The translations under genes were made by a program, and so were the position numbers. DNA of 64,000 nucleotides, from NCBI GenBank assembly GCA_902168245.1, contig CABHPA010000048.1, positions 1 to 64,000 on the forward strand, read 5' to 3'. Under the pieces are notes generated by a model. That model worked only from the letters and a program-made list of their open reading frames with translations. It was not told where the DNA came from and did no database searches. Positions 19,916 to 28,127 of the stretch are shown here, one piece after another; the stretch's first letter is position 1, and every line of letters begins with the position of its first letter. The DNA is from Candidatus Melainabacteria bacterium. Its GTDB lineage: Bacteria; Cyanobacteriota; Vampirovibrionia; Vampirovibrionales; Vampirovibrionaceae.

Positions 19916-21004
19916 TTGTACACAGTCGACACCGCTCTGGAAGCCTTGAAAAAGTATGACATCGAAGAACCGGATTTGCTGGCATGGGAAAAAGAACTCA
20001 ACCTGGAAATTCCGGTGGATGGATACGGGCGCAAGCAGTACAGTCCGCACCATGTGAACCTGTTCAAGAACATTAAAAAGCACATTGCGCTGGGGCGCAC
20101 TATCGATGAAATCAAGCAAATCATCAACCTGCCGCCCATTGAGACTTCCAAGCCCCAGCCTAAGCCGGAAACCCCCAGGCCCGTGCCGATTCAGCATGCG
20201 GTGCCGCAGCCCATGGCCGGAACCTCTGCTGTTGTATCCAAGCCTGCGCAAGCCAAACCTATCCAGAAAAGCCCCTATGCTTCTGTTCCCAAGCGTCCGG
20301 CAGTTCGCGGCGGCGCCAGCGAAGGGGCGGCCAACGTCATCAACCTGGTGCAGCGTCTGAACCGGGAAAAAGACCAGCTTTATAAGAAATTGCTGGAAAC
20401 CGAAAAGCTGAACTCCCATTTGTACAGCGCCAATAGCCTGTTCCACAAAAAGGTGCGGGAAATGGCCCTGCAAATCAAGCAATTGCGGGAAAACTTCAAC
20501 GAGAACGAGAAGTTCAAGCTGATGGATGACAAGGCGCGCCTGCACAAGCAGCTTATCGACGCCGAAAAGCTCAGCCAGTACAAGCAGGAAGAGATCCTAA
20601 ACCAGAAGCTCCAGAACGAGGGCTTGCGCCAGCAGATTAAGCAGCTCGACAACCGGATCGCCGCGCTGAGCGCCCCGTTTGACGCCTCCAAGTTCTGCGG
20701 GGACTGGATGGAGACCGGGCATCTGGTGGAAGTCATCTATGACAACTTTGGCATTAATATCGAGTCGGAACGGGTGCGCCTGTTCCGCATTTCGGAGAGG
20801 CCAACCCGCATGTACGGCAATATGGCCATTATTAACACCAGCTACCAGTACGAAACCAACAACCTGTGGAAGCGCGAGGAAAGCCTGATGGTCTCTTACC
20901 TGGATGAACAGACGCTGGAAGGGGAACTGGTGGCCGAATACATTCTGGATGGTGTGCCTGTGGCAAAAGCCAGCTACCGGGTGACTTGCCGCCGCAGCGA
21001 ATAG
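19916..21004 (+). CDS. MerR-type HTH protein with long coiled coil
   Basis: 362 residues. Residues 1 to about 72 look like a MerR winged helix (GRKQYSPHHVNLFKNIKKHI, then GRTIDEIKQIINLP). A Pro-rich linker (about 73-125) follows, then a coiled coil of about 110 residues (about 140-255, many heptads, Lys/Gln/Glu-rich). The C-terminal domain of about 100 residues (257-362, from FCGDWMETGHLVEVIYDNFG) I do not recognise. The start is a TTG with GGGGAG upstream. It is monocistronic between its own promoter and a terminator. A DNA-binding scaffold or structural role is as plausible as classical transcription control. Confidence 0.75.
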   Translation: MYTVDTALEALKKYDIEEPDLLAWEKELNLEIPVDGYGRKQYSPHHVNLFKNIKKHIALGRTIDEIKQIINLPPIETSKPQPKPETPRPVPIQHAVPQPMAGTSAVVSKPAQAKPIQKSPYASVPKRPAVRGGASEGAANVINLVQRLNREKDQLYKKLLETEKLNSHLYSANSLFHKKVREMALQIKQLRENFNENEKFKLMDDKARLHKQLIDAEKLSQYKQEEILNQKLQNEGLRQQIKQLDNRIAALSAPFDASKFCGDWMETGHLVEVIYDNFGINIESERVRLFRISERPTRMYGNMAIINTSYQYETNNLWKREESLMVSYLDEQTLEGELVAEYILDGVPVAKASYRVTCRRSE

Positions 21005-21029
21005 GTGCGTTTCACACTGAATATTCCAG

Positions 21030-21061
21030 ACAGGAGCGGTTTTGATACGGCTCCTGTTTTG
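21030..21061 (+). terminator. terminator of the MerR-like gene
   Basis: ACAGGAGC and GCTCCTGT pair around a 12-base loop and are followed by TTTTG. Confidence 0.75.
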
Positions 21062-21366
21062 TGTGATGGGCATGTTTTGCAGGGTGCTGGGCTGGTATTC
21101 CGTTATTTTGGTGCTATATTATAGAAAGCTTTTTACTATCTTTGACGTAAACAGCGAAGTCGGTAAAGCACTCGTCAGGTCAAGCTTTTACAGGTCACGT
21201 AACGAATCCCGGTAAAAGTTTTCAATTGGCTTTTTGTCGTAGTTGTTTTTCTGATACTATGAATCAGGCTTTGTGTGGAAAGTACTTTAAGTATCCAAGC
21301 CTGAAAAAAGCAATTGTTTTAAGCGCTACCCATTAACGGTAGAAAGTTAGGAATCAAGGCACGATT
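21062..21366 (+). promoter_or_regulatory. transaldolase upstream region with candidate promoter and stem-loop
   Basis: About 300 bases without a gene. An extended -10 (TGATACTAT, 21252-21260) has a weak -35 TTGTCG at 21234. Just downstream CAGGCTT (21265-21271) pairs with AAGCCTG (21297-21303), with a nested GTACTT/AAGTAT, so the mRNA would start with a stem-loop. AAGG precedes the start codon. Confidence 0.45.
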
Positions 21367-22029
21367 ATGCAACTTTTTGTCGATACCGCTGATTTGAAAG
21401 AGATTCGGGAAGCGGCCTCTATGGGCGTTATTTCCGGCGTAACCACCAATCCCAGCCTGTTGGCCAAAAACGGCAGCGGCGATGTGAAAAGCGTCATCCG
21501 CGAAATTTGCGACTTGGTGCCGGATGGCCCGGTCAGCATGGAAGTGGTGGGTGAAACCGCCGAGCAGATGATTAAGGAAGGCAAGGAATTTGCCACCTGG
21601 GCGCCCAACATTTACGTGAAAGTGCCGTTCTGCGTGGAAGGCATGAAAGCCGTGAAATGGTTCTCCCAGGAAGGGATCCATACCAACGTGACCCTGGTAT
21701 TCTCTACCAACCAGGTGCTGTTGGCCGCCAACGCGGGCGCAACGCTCATCAGTTCTTTTGTGGGCCGCCTGGATGACATCGGTTTCGACGGGATTCAGGT
21801 GATTTCCGAATCCGTGGAACTGATGCGGATTCATGGGTTTGAAAGCAAGATTCTGTCCGCCAGCATTCGCCACCCGCTGCATGTGACTCAGTCCGCCGCC
21901 GCCGGTGCGGATATTGCCACCATTCCTTTCAAAGTATTGAAGCAAATGTACGACCACCCGCTGACCGAGAAAGGCATGAGCCTCTTTAAAGCGGATTGGG
22001 AAAAATTAAACGCGAGTTTAGCAGTATAA
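21367..22029 (+). CDS. fsa: transaldolase of the fructose-6-phosphate aldolase (TalC/MipB) type
   Basis: 220 residues, matching the short transaldolase class. The Schiff-base lysine is K85 (YVKVPF), the same number as in E. coli FSA. VTTNPSLLAK, NVTLVFSTNQ and SFVGRLDD are family blocks. Proteins of this class act as transaldolase or as fructose-6-phosphate aldolase, and sequence alone cannot separate these reactions here. It stands alone between long non-coding regions. Confidence 0.93.
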   Translation: MQLFVDTADLKEIREAASMGVISGVTTNPSLLAKNGSGDVKSVIREICDLVPDGPVSMEVVGETAEQMIKEGKEFATWAPNIYVKVPFCVEGMKAVKWFSQEGIHTNVTLVFSTNQVLLAANAGATLISSFVGRLDDIGFDGIQVISESVELMRIHGFESKILSASIRHPLHVTQSAAAGADIATIPFKVLKQMYDHPLTEKGMSLFKADWEKLNASLAV

Positions 22030-22382
22030 AAAGGCTTAATTAGTAGATTAAGCGCAAGAACGGTATAAAGAAGGAGTATACAGGATAGCAAAGAGTTGGG
22101 GTTTACAGTTCTGAGATAGAAGAACCGTATGACGTAGGCGCCCTGTCAGGGTAGAACAACCTGAAAACCGAATAACCACACACACTTTGGGACAGTACAA
22201 AGTAATGTAAAATTGCGTTTAGTTTTGTAACAAGATAAACGCAAAAAATCCTCTATCAGTATAATAGTACTGAGAGGAAGGTACTGCTATGTTTAATAGT
22301 AGATTCCCGGTCTGAACGACTGTTTTTCCTATTTACGTAAGAAATGTACGTGTGACCCAGTAATACAATAGGTGTGTGTCGG
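22030..22382. other. 353-base non-coding region with several predicted stem-loops
   Basis: No protein gene. Small inverted repeats are packed along it: GCTTAAT/ATTAAGC (22034-22053), GGTT..TTCT/AGAA.AACC (about 22098-22126), CTTTG/CAAAG (about 22186-22203), TTGCGTTTA/TAAACGCAA (about 22214-22244) and CCTC..CAGTA/TACTG..GAGG (22251-22278). It could be a structured leader of the next small gene or an independent small RNA. I do not recognise a known class. Confidence 0.4.
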
Positions 22383-22619
22383 ATGGAAACAACGACGACT
22401 CAAGAGCATTTCGTAACCGAAAATTTGCGCGTCAGCCCCAAAATAGGGCTTCTGAACAAGTATGTGCAGAAGGTCAAAAAGGTGGCAATCAGCTCCATAG
22501 ACCCAATCTATGCCGATAACAACGAGATTCAGGCTTTCAACATCCGCGTGGAAGGCCCGCCCAGGCACATGAGCTATTTTCATCGCCTGATTGCGGATGC
22601 CAACCTGAAAGTCGGCTAG
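22383..22619 (+). CDS. 78-residue protein of unknown function
   Basis: Family not recognised. It is a basic, soluble small protein (NKYVQKVKKVAISSIDPIYADNNEIQAFNIRVEGPPRH...). The ATG at 22383 is preferred; an in-frame GTG at 22374 would add three residues. It is preceded by the long structured non-coding stretch and followed by a strong terminator, so it appears to be a deliberate single-gene transcription unit. Confidence 0.6.
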   Translation: METTTTQEHFVTENLRVSPKIGLLNKYVQKVKKVAISSIDPIYADNNEIQAFNIRVEGPPRHMSYFHRLIADANLKVG

Positions 22620-22652
22620 GCCAAACCAGTAATTCAACACGCAAGCATTCAG

Positions 22653-22835
22653 TTAGAGAAATTGACGCCCCGGCCAATTCGCCGGGGCTTTTGCTGATTG
22701 CCGGTTGGTTTTGCCTTGCATGGTATCCCGCTTTTCCCGGCTGATTAACAGCAGCGCGGAAACCGCCCCGCTAAAGCCCACTGATAACAGCAGCAGGAAC
22801 AGGTTTGATAACAGTTGGCATTGCGCAAAGTCCAT
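22653..22835 (-). CDS. small single-pass membrane protein
   Basis: 60 residues with one hydrophobic segment (LFLLLLSVGFSGAVSALLL, about residues 11-30), then a basic tail, which predicts an inner-membrane anchor with a cytoplasmic C-terminus. AGGAG lies 9 bases before the ATG. The last codons run through the opposing terminator, which lowers confidence. No family is recognised. Confidence 0.45.
   Translation of the reverse strand: MDFAQCQLLSNLFLLLLSVGFSGAVSALLLISREKRDTMQGKTNRQSAKAPANWPGRQFL
22667..22692 (+). terminator. strong rho-independent terminator
   Basis: GCCCCGGC and GCCGGGGC pair around a short loop and are followed by TTTT. It ends the 78-residue gene. Confidence 0.85.
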
Positions 22836-23005
22836 GGGTGGCGCTCCTGGGTCAGTGATAACCTCTGCATCATAGAATTGTCCGGTTTGTTGTAACAGTT
22901 TCTGTGTGACAGATTTTGGAACTGTTTTAGGCCATTCTATGTTATCGACTGTCAGACGGGACGGTTTACGGCGTCCGGGGGGCTGAATCTGCTTGGCAAA
23001 CGCTC

Positions 23006-23011
23006 TATAAT
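23006..23011 (+). promoter_or_regulatory. -10 element before the CBS-DUF1385 gene
   Basis: TATAAT lies about 30 bases before the ATG. No good -35 stands at the right distance. Confidence 0.35.
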
Positions 23012-23042
23012 AAGCATGACAAGGAATGCCGGATGGTGAACC

Positions 23043-24215
23043 ATGAGTCTTCTGGAATCGGAATTAAAACCGGACTGTTCCGGCTATCACGGCTTATCAG
23101 TGAACGTGATCGCGGAACCCGTGGAGGCGCTTCGCCTCGATGCCAAGCTGCCTGCGTTGCAGCAGCGCCTGGCCGAATATCGCGAGGTTCCGGTGCTGGA
23201 AGGCAAAAAGCGGCTGTTGGGCGTGATTACCGAAACAGATTTGCTGCTGTCTCCTGAATTGCAGACCCCGACACCGAAATTCAGCAGCATCAAGCCCTGG
23301 GTGGAAGTGATTCCGCCGCTGAAAAATACGGACACCATTGAGCGGGCCATTCACTTTTTTGAGCAGGGTGATTGTCGGCTGATCCCCATTGTGGATGCAA
23401 ACGGCCACTATACTGGGCGTTGCGCCAGTCGAGTCCTGTTGCAAAGGCTCTTGCACGGGATGCTCAAGCCGTCCCGTGTGGGTGGCCTGGCGACCCCGTT
23501 GGGGGTATACCTCACCTCCGGCTATCACATGGCGGGTTCCGGCTGGAAAGGGCTGCTGGCCACTGGCGTGTTATTCGGTCTGCTGATCCATGGGCTGGAC
23601 TGGCTCACTTTAACCTTGTACAGCGCCATGCTGGATCTGTTTCCGGCCATTCGGCAGTGGGCGGAAGGGCAGCAGATGGTGGTGCATCTCGGCATTACGC
23701 TGGTTTGCCTGCTGGGCTTGCTGCGGCTATCTCCCATGTCCGGCCTGCATGCGGCGGAACATATGACTATTAACGCCATTGAGAACGACTTGCCGCTGAC
23801 CGAAGCTGCGGTGCGAACCCAGCCGCGCGAGCATGTTCGTTGCGGCACCAACCTGATGGTGTTTTTGGGCGGCATTGAGCTTTTGGGCCTGTTCATCTAC
23901 TATTCCTGGGAGCGCCTGAGTCCTGTCGGGCTGATGCTGTACCTTGGTTTCTGGGCGTTCGTGATTGGCCGCTTCTGGCAACCGGCGGGCCTGTGGCTGC
24001 AGCGCCACTTTACCACCAAGGAGCCTACCTCAGCCCAGTTAGCAAGCGGCATTAAGGCCGGTAACGAGCTGCTGCTCAAGTTCCAGGCGCATCCCCATGC
24101 CATGCCCGGCCTGTTGCGCCGGTTATGGGGTTCCGGCCTGTTCCACATGCTGGCGGCCTTTCTGCTCACCGCCTGGGTGGTGGGCCTGGCGCTGGAATGG
24201 CTGAAGTTAAACTAA
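23043..24215 (+). CDS. CBS-domain / DUF1385 integral membrane protein
   Basis: 390 residues. The N-terminus (about 20-140) holds a CBS pair (LLGVITETDLLLSP and RLIPIVDANGHYTGRCAS), a module that usually senses adenine nucleotides. From about 145 onward it matches the DUF1385 membrane family: GLATPLGVYLTSG, four to five membrane helices, and the conserved HAAEHMTINAIE followed by REHVRCGTN, which look like metal-binding residues. DUF1385 function is unknown. The fusion suggests energy-state-controlled activity, as an inference. It is followed by rseP about 165 bases downstream on the same strand. Confidence 0.82.
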   Translation: MSLLESELKPDCSGYHGLSVNVIAEPVEALRLDAKLPALQQRLAEYREVPVLEGKKRLLGVITETDLLLSPELQTPTPKFSSIKPWVEVIPPLKNTDTIERAIHFFEQGDCRLIPIVDANGHYTGRCASRVLLQRLLHGMLKPSRVGGLATPLGVYLTSGYHMAGSGWKGLLATGVLFGLLIHGLDWLTLTLYSAMLDLFPAIRQWAEGQQMVVHLGITLVCLLGLLRLSPMSGLHAAEHMTINAIENDLPLTEAAVRTQPREHVRCGTNLMVFLGGIELLGLFIYYSWERLSPVGLMLYLGFWAFVIGRFWQPAGLWLQRHFTTKEPTSAQLASGIKAGNELLLKFQAHPHAMPGLLRRLWGSGLFHMLAAFLLTAWVVGLALEWLKLN

Positions 24216-24379
24216 GCAAGCCTTCCGCCGGTTTAAAGTTGCCGCGAATGACCGTCCAGCCGGATGAATCCCACTTTTGGAGGCTTCGATTCCCTGTCCC
24301 GGTTTGATAGAATAAAGGAATAGTGTGATGTTCGTCACGGCAAACCCAAGCAAACGAACTAAAATGAGGCATCCGGATC

Positions 24380-25501
24380 ATGATTTATGAATTGATGGCG
24401 TTACCCGATCTTTCCAGAATCGGATCCATCCTGATGATGCTGGTGTTTATCAGCGTGTTGATTATCGCCCATGAAATGGGCCACTTCTTGGTGGCGCGCC
24501 GTTGCGGCGTCAAGGTGGAGCGCTTCGGTTTCGGTTTGCCGTTTGGCCCGACCCTGTGGGCCAAGAAAATCGGCGATGTGGAATACTGCATTCATGCCTG
24601 CCTGTTTGGCGGCTACGTGTCCTTTCCGGATGATGACCCGGAAAACCCCTTGCCTAAGGATTCCCCGGAACGCTTTGAGAACAAGTCCATCGCCGCCCGT
24701 TTCGCAGTGATGGTGGCCGGGGTGACGGTCAACGCAATCCTGGGCTGGGTGCTGATGTTTTTCGTGTTCATGGCCTGGGGCTACCCCACTGGCGAAGCGG
24801 AAAAGAAAGTGCTGATCGGCAACGTGCTGGGCGAGACTTCCCCGGCGGCCAAGGCCGGGATTCACAAGGGTGACGAAATCAGCTCGGTGGCCGGAAACAA
24901 AATCCAGGGCAAAGATTTTATGGTGATGATGACCCAGGTAAAGGATTTGCTGAAAAAGAACAGCAGCCACACCATTCCCATGGTGGTGTTGCGGGCGGGC
25001 AAGCCGGTGGAGCTGACCGTAACGCCCAGCGACAAAGGCACGGTGGGAATTCAACTGGGCGCGGTGGCTAAATATGCCCCGGTGAAAGATCCGCTGGATG
25101 GCGCTACTCATACCAGCAACTTTTTGGGTGACGTGATTCAGAAGCAGTTTGTGGCGCTGGGCAAGTTGTTTACCGGGCAAACCAACCTGCAAGAATTGGC
25201 CGGGCCGATTCGCATTGTGGATGAAGGTTCCAAGATGATAGACCAGAATGGCGTGCAGACTGGCCTGATGCTGACGGCCATCATCAGCGTGATTCTGGCG
25301 GTGATGAACCTGCTGCCCATTCCCGCGTTGGATGGTGGACACATCTTCTTCCTGTTGATTGAGGCTGTCAAAGGCTCCCCGGTAAAACAGGAGTTCCGCG
25401 AGCGCGTGACCCAGTACGGTTTTTTGGGCCTGCTGGCGCTGATTTGCTTTATTTTGCTGAACGACATCAACAATACTTTTATCAATCCGATTAACAAGTA
25501 A
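24380..25501 (+). CDS. rseP: RseP-family site-2 intramembrane zinc metalloprotease
   Basis: 373 residues. The first membrane helix carries HEMGH (H31, E32, H35), and a PDZ domain lies at about 145-235 (KAGIHKGDEISSVAGNKI). The C-terminal helix pair has NLLPIPALDGGH with the third zinc ligand. Such proteases cut membrane-bound anti-sigma factors or signal-peptide remnants; the substrate here is unknown. GAGG lies before the ATG. Confidence 0.94.
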   Translation: MIYELMALPDLSRIGSILMMLVFISVLIIAHEMGHFLVARRCGVKVERFGFGLPFGPTLWAKKIGDVEYCIHACLFGGYVSFPDDDPENPLPKDSPERFENKSIAARFAVMVAGVTVNAILGWVLMFFVFMAWGYPTGEAEKKVLIGNVLGETSPAAKAGIHKGDEISSVAGNKIQGKDFMVMMTQVKDLLKKNSSHTIPMVVLRAGKPVELTVTPSDKGTVGIQLGAVAKYAPVKDPLDGATHTSNFLGDVIQKQFVALGKLFTGQTNLQELAGPIRIVDEGSKMIDQNGVQTGLMLTAIISVILAVMNLLPIPALDGGHIFFLLIEAVKGSPVKQEFRERVTQYGFLGLLALICFILLNDINNTFINPINK

Positions 25502-25517
25502 GCTCGAATTAAAAATC

Positions 25518-25553
25518 AAAAAAGCGGCCTCTCGTACAGAAAGGCCGCTTTTT
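25518..25553. terminator. bidirectional terminator between rseP and the GT-C gene
   Basis: AAAAGCGGCCT and AGGCCGCTTTT pair around an 11-base loop, with A-rich and T-rich flanks on both sides. It lies between convergent genes. Confidence 0.85.
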
Positions 25554-25615
25554 AGCGGGAATGAAAATATCTCTTGCCTTGCTGTGTTTAGCGGATGGTA
25601 TAGGCTTATTTTTGC

Positions 25616-27475
25616 TTATTGACTTGCTGTTTTAGTGGGTGCTTTGGGCGTTTTAAGCGCATTTGGCTGCTTTTGGCCCTTTGGCGAAGGTGGAATGATT
25701 TTGTAGATGCGAATCGCATCCTTGGGAGAGGTGTAGATTCGCTCGAACCGTTCGGGAAATTCGTTCAGCAGGTCTTTTGCCACCAGGTTGACCGGGTAGC
25801 GCACGATGCGGGCTTGCAAGTGGGGTTCCGCCACCAGATATTGTACGCCGTAAGCATCCAGGCTTTTCATGAGCAGCGGGATGGATTCGGGCAGGAACTT
25901 GCCGTTGCCCCGCCTCAGGCTGGCGTAAAACACGTAAAACGTGGGCCGGTTGGTATACAGGTAAAACACCACATCCGAGGCGGCGCCCAGCTTGGCCTTT
26001 TCCGGCAGGTTATGGTTGATCCAGGCAAACACGCTCTGGTATTCCTTCCACATCCAGCGATATTTGCCGGAATCAATCCAGTGCTGGGAGCGTGACATTT
26101 GAATGGCCCGGTAGGTGTTGTGCATGGGCGTCAACGCCAGTGTGGCGGTCAACAGCGCGCCGGTAAGCGCCAGCCAGGCTTTGGGACTGGTCGGTTTCTG
26201 ACCCAGCTCCGGTATCCAGCGCGCCCAGGGTTTAAAGTAATATAGCCACAATAGCGGCACCACCGGGGTCAGAAAGCGGGCCAACTGGTCTTCGTAATTC
26301 CACAGCGTAATCAACAGGATATAAAAGAACAGGTAAAGCGCGGGCGGCGTAAAGCTGGCGGCATTCGATTGATCTGCCAGTTTGCCCTTTCCAACCAGCT
26401 TGCGGATGAAGCTGATGACTTGCAGCAGGAAATACCCAAATAGCAGGTAGGCGCAGGCCAACGTGCCTTGCCCCCAGTAAAAAAGAAAGTCCTGGTAGGG
26501 TTTGAGCTGCGGGAAAATCTTCACCAGGTTGGGCAGCAGCGCGAACATATCCTGCAACATCTGGAATACCAGGCTGAAGCCGGAGACCCGCAGATCGCTC
26601 CAGTAGTTGCCGGTGGCCACGTTATGCGCCAGTTCCAGCCCGTAGTTGCTGTAGGCGTTCACCAAGGGGTAGTTAATATTGTTTAACACCGGGGTGTTCA
26701 GCTTGACCCACAGCACCCAGGGCAGCACCCCGGTAATCAGGCAGCCAAGCCCGTAAATCAGCGCGTTCTTCCACTGGCGGTTCAGCAGTAGCCAGCTTCC
26801 AATGCCCGCCATAAGCGCGATGCCGGTTACGCGGGTCAAAAACGTCAGCGACGATAGGACAATTAACAGCAGAATGGCCGAGATACTGAGGGGCGTTTGT
26901 CCGTTCCCGCGTTTTTCGGTGAGCCGGTGCAGCGTCCACAGCGCCAGCATGGAAAAGAACAGATAAGGCGCTTCGGACATCACTGAACTAAAGAAGTATA
27001 TAAAGTAGAAGTTTGCCGTACAAAACAGCAGAATCAGCAGGGCCAGCCAGCCCGGAAATTTTGCCGCCCGCCGGTAATACAGGTAACACAGTCCGCAAGC
27101 GGCCAGCGTAAAGCAAATGGTGACATAGTTCAGGGCGGGCAAGTTTTGCGGAAAGTGCGGATTGAACAGCCAAACCAGAGACAATATGGCCGGATATACA
27201 AACGGGTACTTGATTTCGCCCGGCTCCCCCACCACATGCAGCAGCTTGAATCCCTTGCCCAGCGCAAGCGACTTGCCCGCCACCGCGTAGACGCCGTCAT
27301 CGTGGGTAAAGCCCAACACCTCGGTGTCCACCATTTGCGCGTAAAACCAGCCAATGCAAGCTAAAATCGCCAGCAACAGAACCCCATAGAGCGCCTTTTT
27401 GCCCAAAGCGTCTTGAGCCGGGGTATTCTGGTTTTCCCGGCTTTCAATGGGTGAAGAGGGCAGCGAGTCGGTCAC
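25616..27475 (-). CDS. GT-C-type polytopic membrane glycosyltransferase-like protein, paralogue 2
   Basis: 619 residues with 10-12 hydrophobic segments and a soluble C-terminal part of about 150 residues. The acidic pair HDDG (58-61) follows the first helix as in GT-C enzymes. Motifs shared with the protein at 175-1869 include DDGVYA, GKGFKLLH, SEAPYLFF, RVTGIAL and SRSQHWIDSGKYRWMWKEYQ. It has a Pro/Lys-rich cytoplasmic-like tail. The start is a GTG at 27475. It probably transfers a polyprenyl-linked sugar. Its position near the polysaccharide cluster is suggestive only. Confidence 0.75.
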   Translation of the reverse strand: MTDSLPSSPIESRENQNTPAQDALGKKALYGVLLLAILACIGWFYAQMVDTEVLGFTHDDGVYAVAGKSLALGKGFKLLHVVGEPGEIKYPFVYPAILSLVWLFNPHFPQNLPALNYVTICFTLAACGLCYLYYRRAAKFPGWLALLILLFCTANFYFIYFFSSVMSEAPYLFFSMLALWTLHRLTEKRGNGQTPLSISAILLLIVLSSLTFLTRVTGIALMAGIGSWLLLNRQWKNALIYGLGCLITGVLPWVLWVKLNTPVLNNINYPLVNAYSNYGLELAHNVATGNYWSDLRVSGFSLVFQMLQDMFALLPNLVKIFPQLKPYQDFLFYWGQGTLACAYLLFGYFLLQVISFIRKLVGKGKLADQSNAASFTPPALYLFFYILLITLWNYEDQLARFLTPVVPLLWLYYFKPWARWIPELGQKPTSPKAWLALTGALLTATLALTPMHNTYRAIQMSRSQHWIDSGKYRWMWKEYQSVFAWINHNLPEKAKLGAASDVVFYLYTNRPTFYVFYASLRRGNGKFLPESIPLLMKSLDAYGVQYLVAEPHLQARIVRYPVNLVAKDLLNEFPERFERIYTSPKDAIRIYKIIPPSPKGQKQPNALKTPKAPTKTASQ

Positions 27476-27500
27476 CGAAAGTTTTCCACATTAAATAACT

Positions 27501-27537
27501 CCAGGCAGCCATGTAAAGAGAGCGTATGGCTGCCTGG
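27501..27537 (-). terminator. terminator of the 62-residue gene
   Basis: A perfect 12-base stem CCAGGCAGCCAT / ATGGCTGCCTGG with a 13-base loop lies between two minus-strand genes. The tail is T-rich but not a clean run. Confidence 0.65.
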
Positions 27538-27562
27538 CGTAAGGCTGTTTCAGGGAGGGGCG

Positions 27563-27751
27563 TTAGATACCCAGGCCCACTTTGCGCTTTTCAGGATCGG
27601 GAAGCGCAGTGTCAATGGAATTAAACAACTGGGTGAACACATGGCCAATCTGGTCAGGGGCAATCTGTTTTCCGCCTTCGCCTTTCAGGTAACTGGCCAG
27701 GAGATCCTTGGCGGCAAGAAATTTCTGTTCCTTGGTGATTTGATGTTCCAT
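27563..27751 (-). CDS. 62-residue protein of unknown function
   Basis: Family not recognised. It is a soluble, mostly helical small protein (ITKEQKFLAAKDLLASYLKGEGGKQ...HVFTQLFNSIDTALP). An AGGAAGAGAG stretch precedes the ATG and a terminator hairpin follows, so expression looks real. It lies 60 bases downstream of the tRNA-Ser gene on the same strand. Confidence 0.65.
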   Translation of the reverse strand: MEHQITKEQKFLAAKDLLASYLKGEGGKQIAPDQIGHVFTQLFNSIDTALPDPEKRKVGLGI

Positions 27752-27811
27752 AGGGGCGCTCTCTCTTCCTATAAATGCTACGGCATTCTATGTTTTTGAC
27801 TGGAGCGGAAA

Positions 27812-27891
27812 CGGAAGGGACAGGATTCGAACCTGCAACCCTTGCGGGCGACCGCTTTCAAGGCGGCTTCCTCACCATCCGGACCCCTTCC
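27812..27891 (-). tRNA. tRNA-Ser (anticodon UGA)
   Basis: The acceptor stem GGAAGGG/CCCTTCC has discriminator G. The anticodon loop is CTTGAAA, with a short long-variable arm CCC-GCAA-GGG and the T-loop TTCGAAT. The 3' CCA is not encoded. The D-stem is short (TCC/GGA), as is usual for class II tRNAs. Confidence 0.93.
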
Positions 27892-28127
27892 ATTCACCGG
27901 TGTCCAGTCTAGCTTAAATTGTCGTACAGTTTCGCTTCCGGGTCAATCCGGATTTGATGGAGTGGCTGATTGGGGGGTGGGCTTCTACCCGATCGATGAG
28001 TTTACATGGTTTGGCGGGTTATTGATAATGAACCGCACTTTGAATGTGACATTCCTTCAGATTGGCTAACACGGGTATTTAATCCCCGTTATTTTTAGAT
28101 GATTTTAAAATTGTTGAGGTAGAACCC

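Noticed and set aside
27812-27891. tRNA-associated integration site for a mobile element
   Set aside because: No integrase, no repeat of the tRNA 3' end and no composition break were found nearby.
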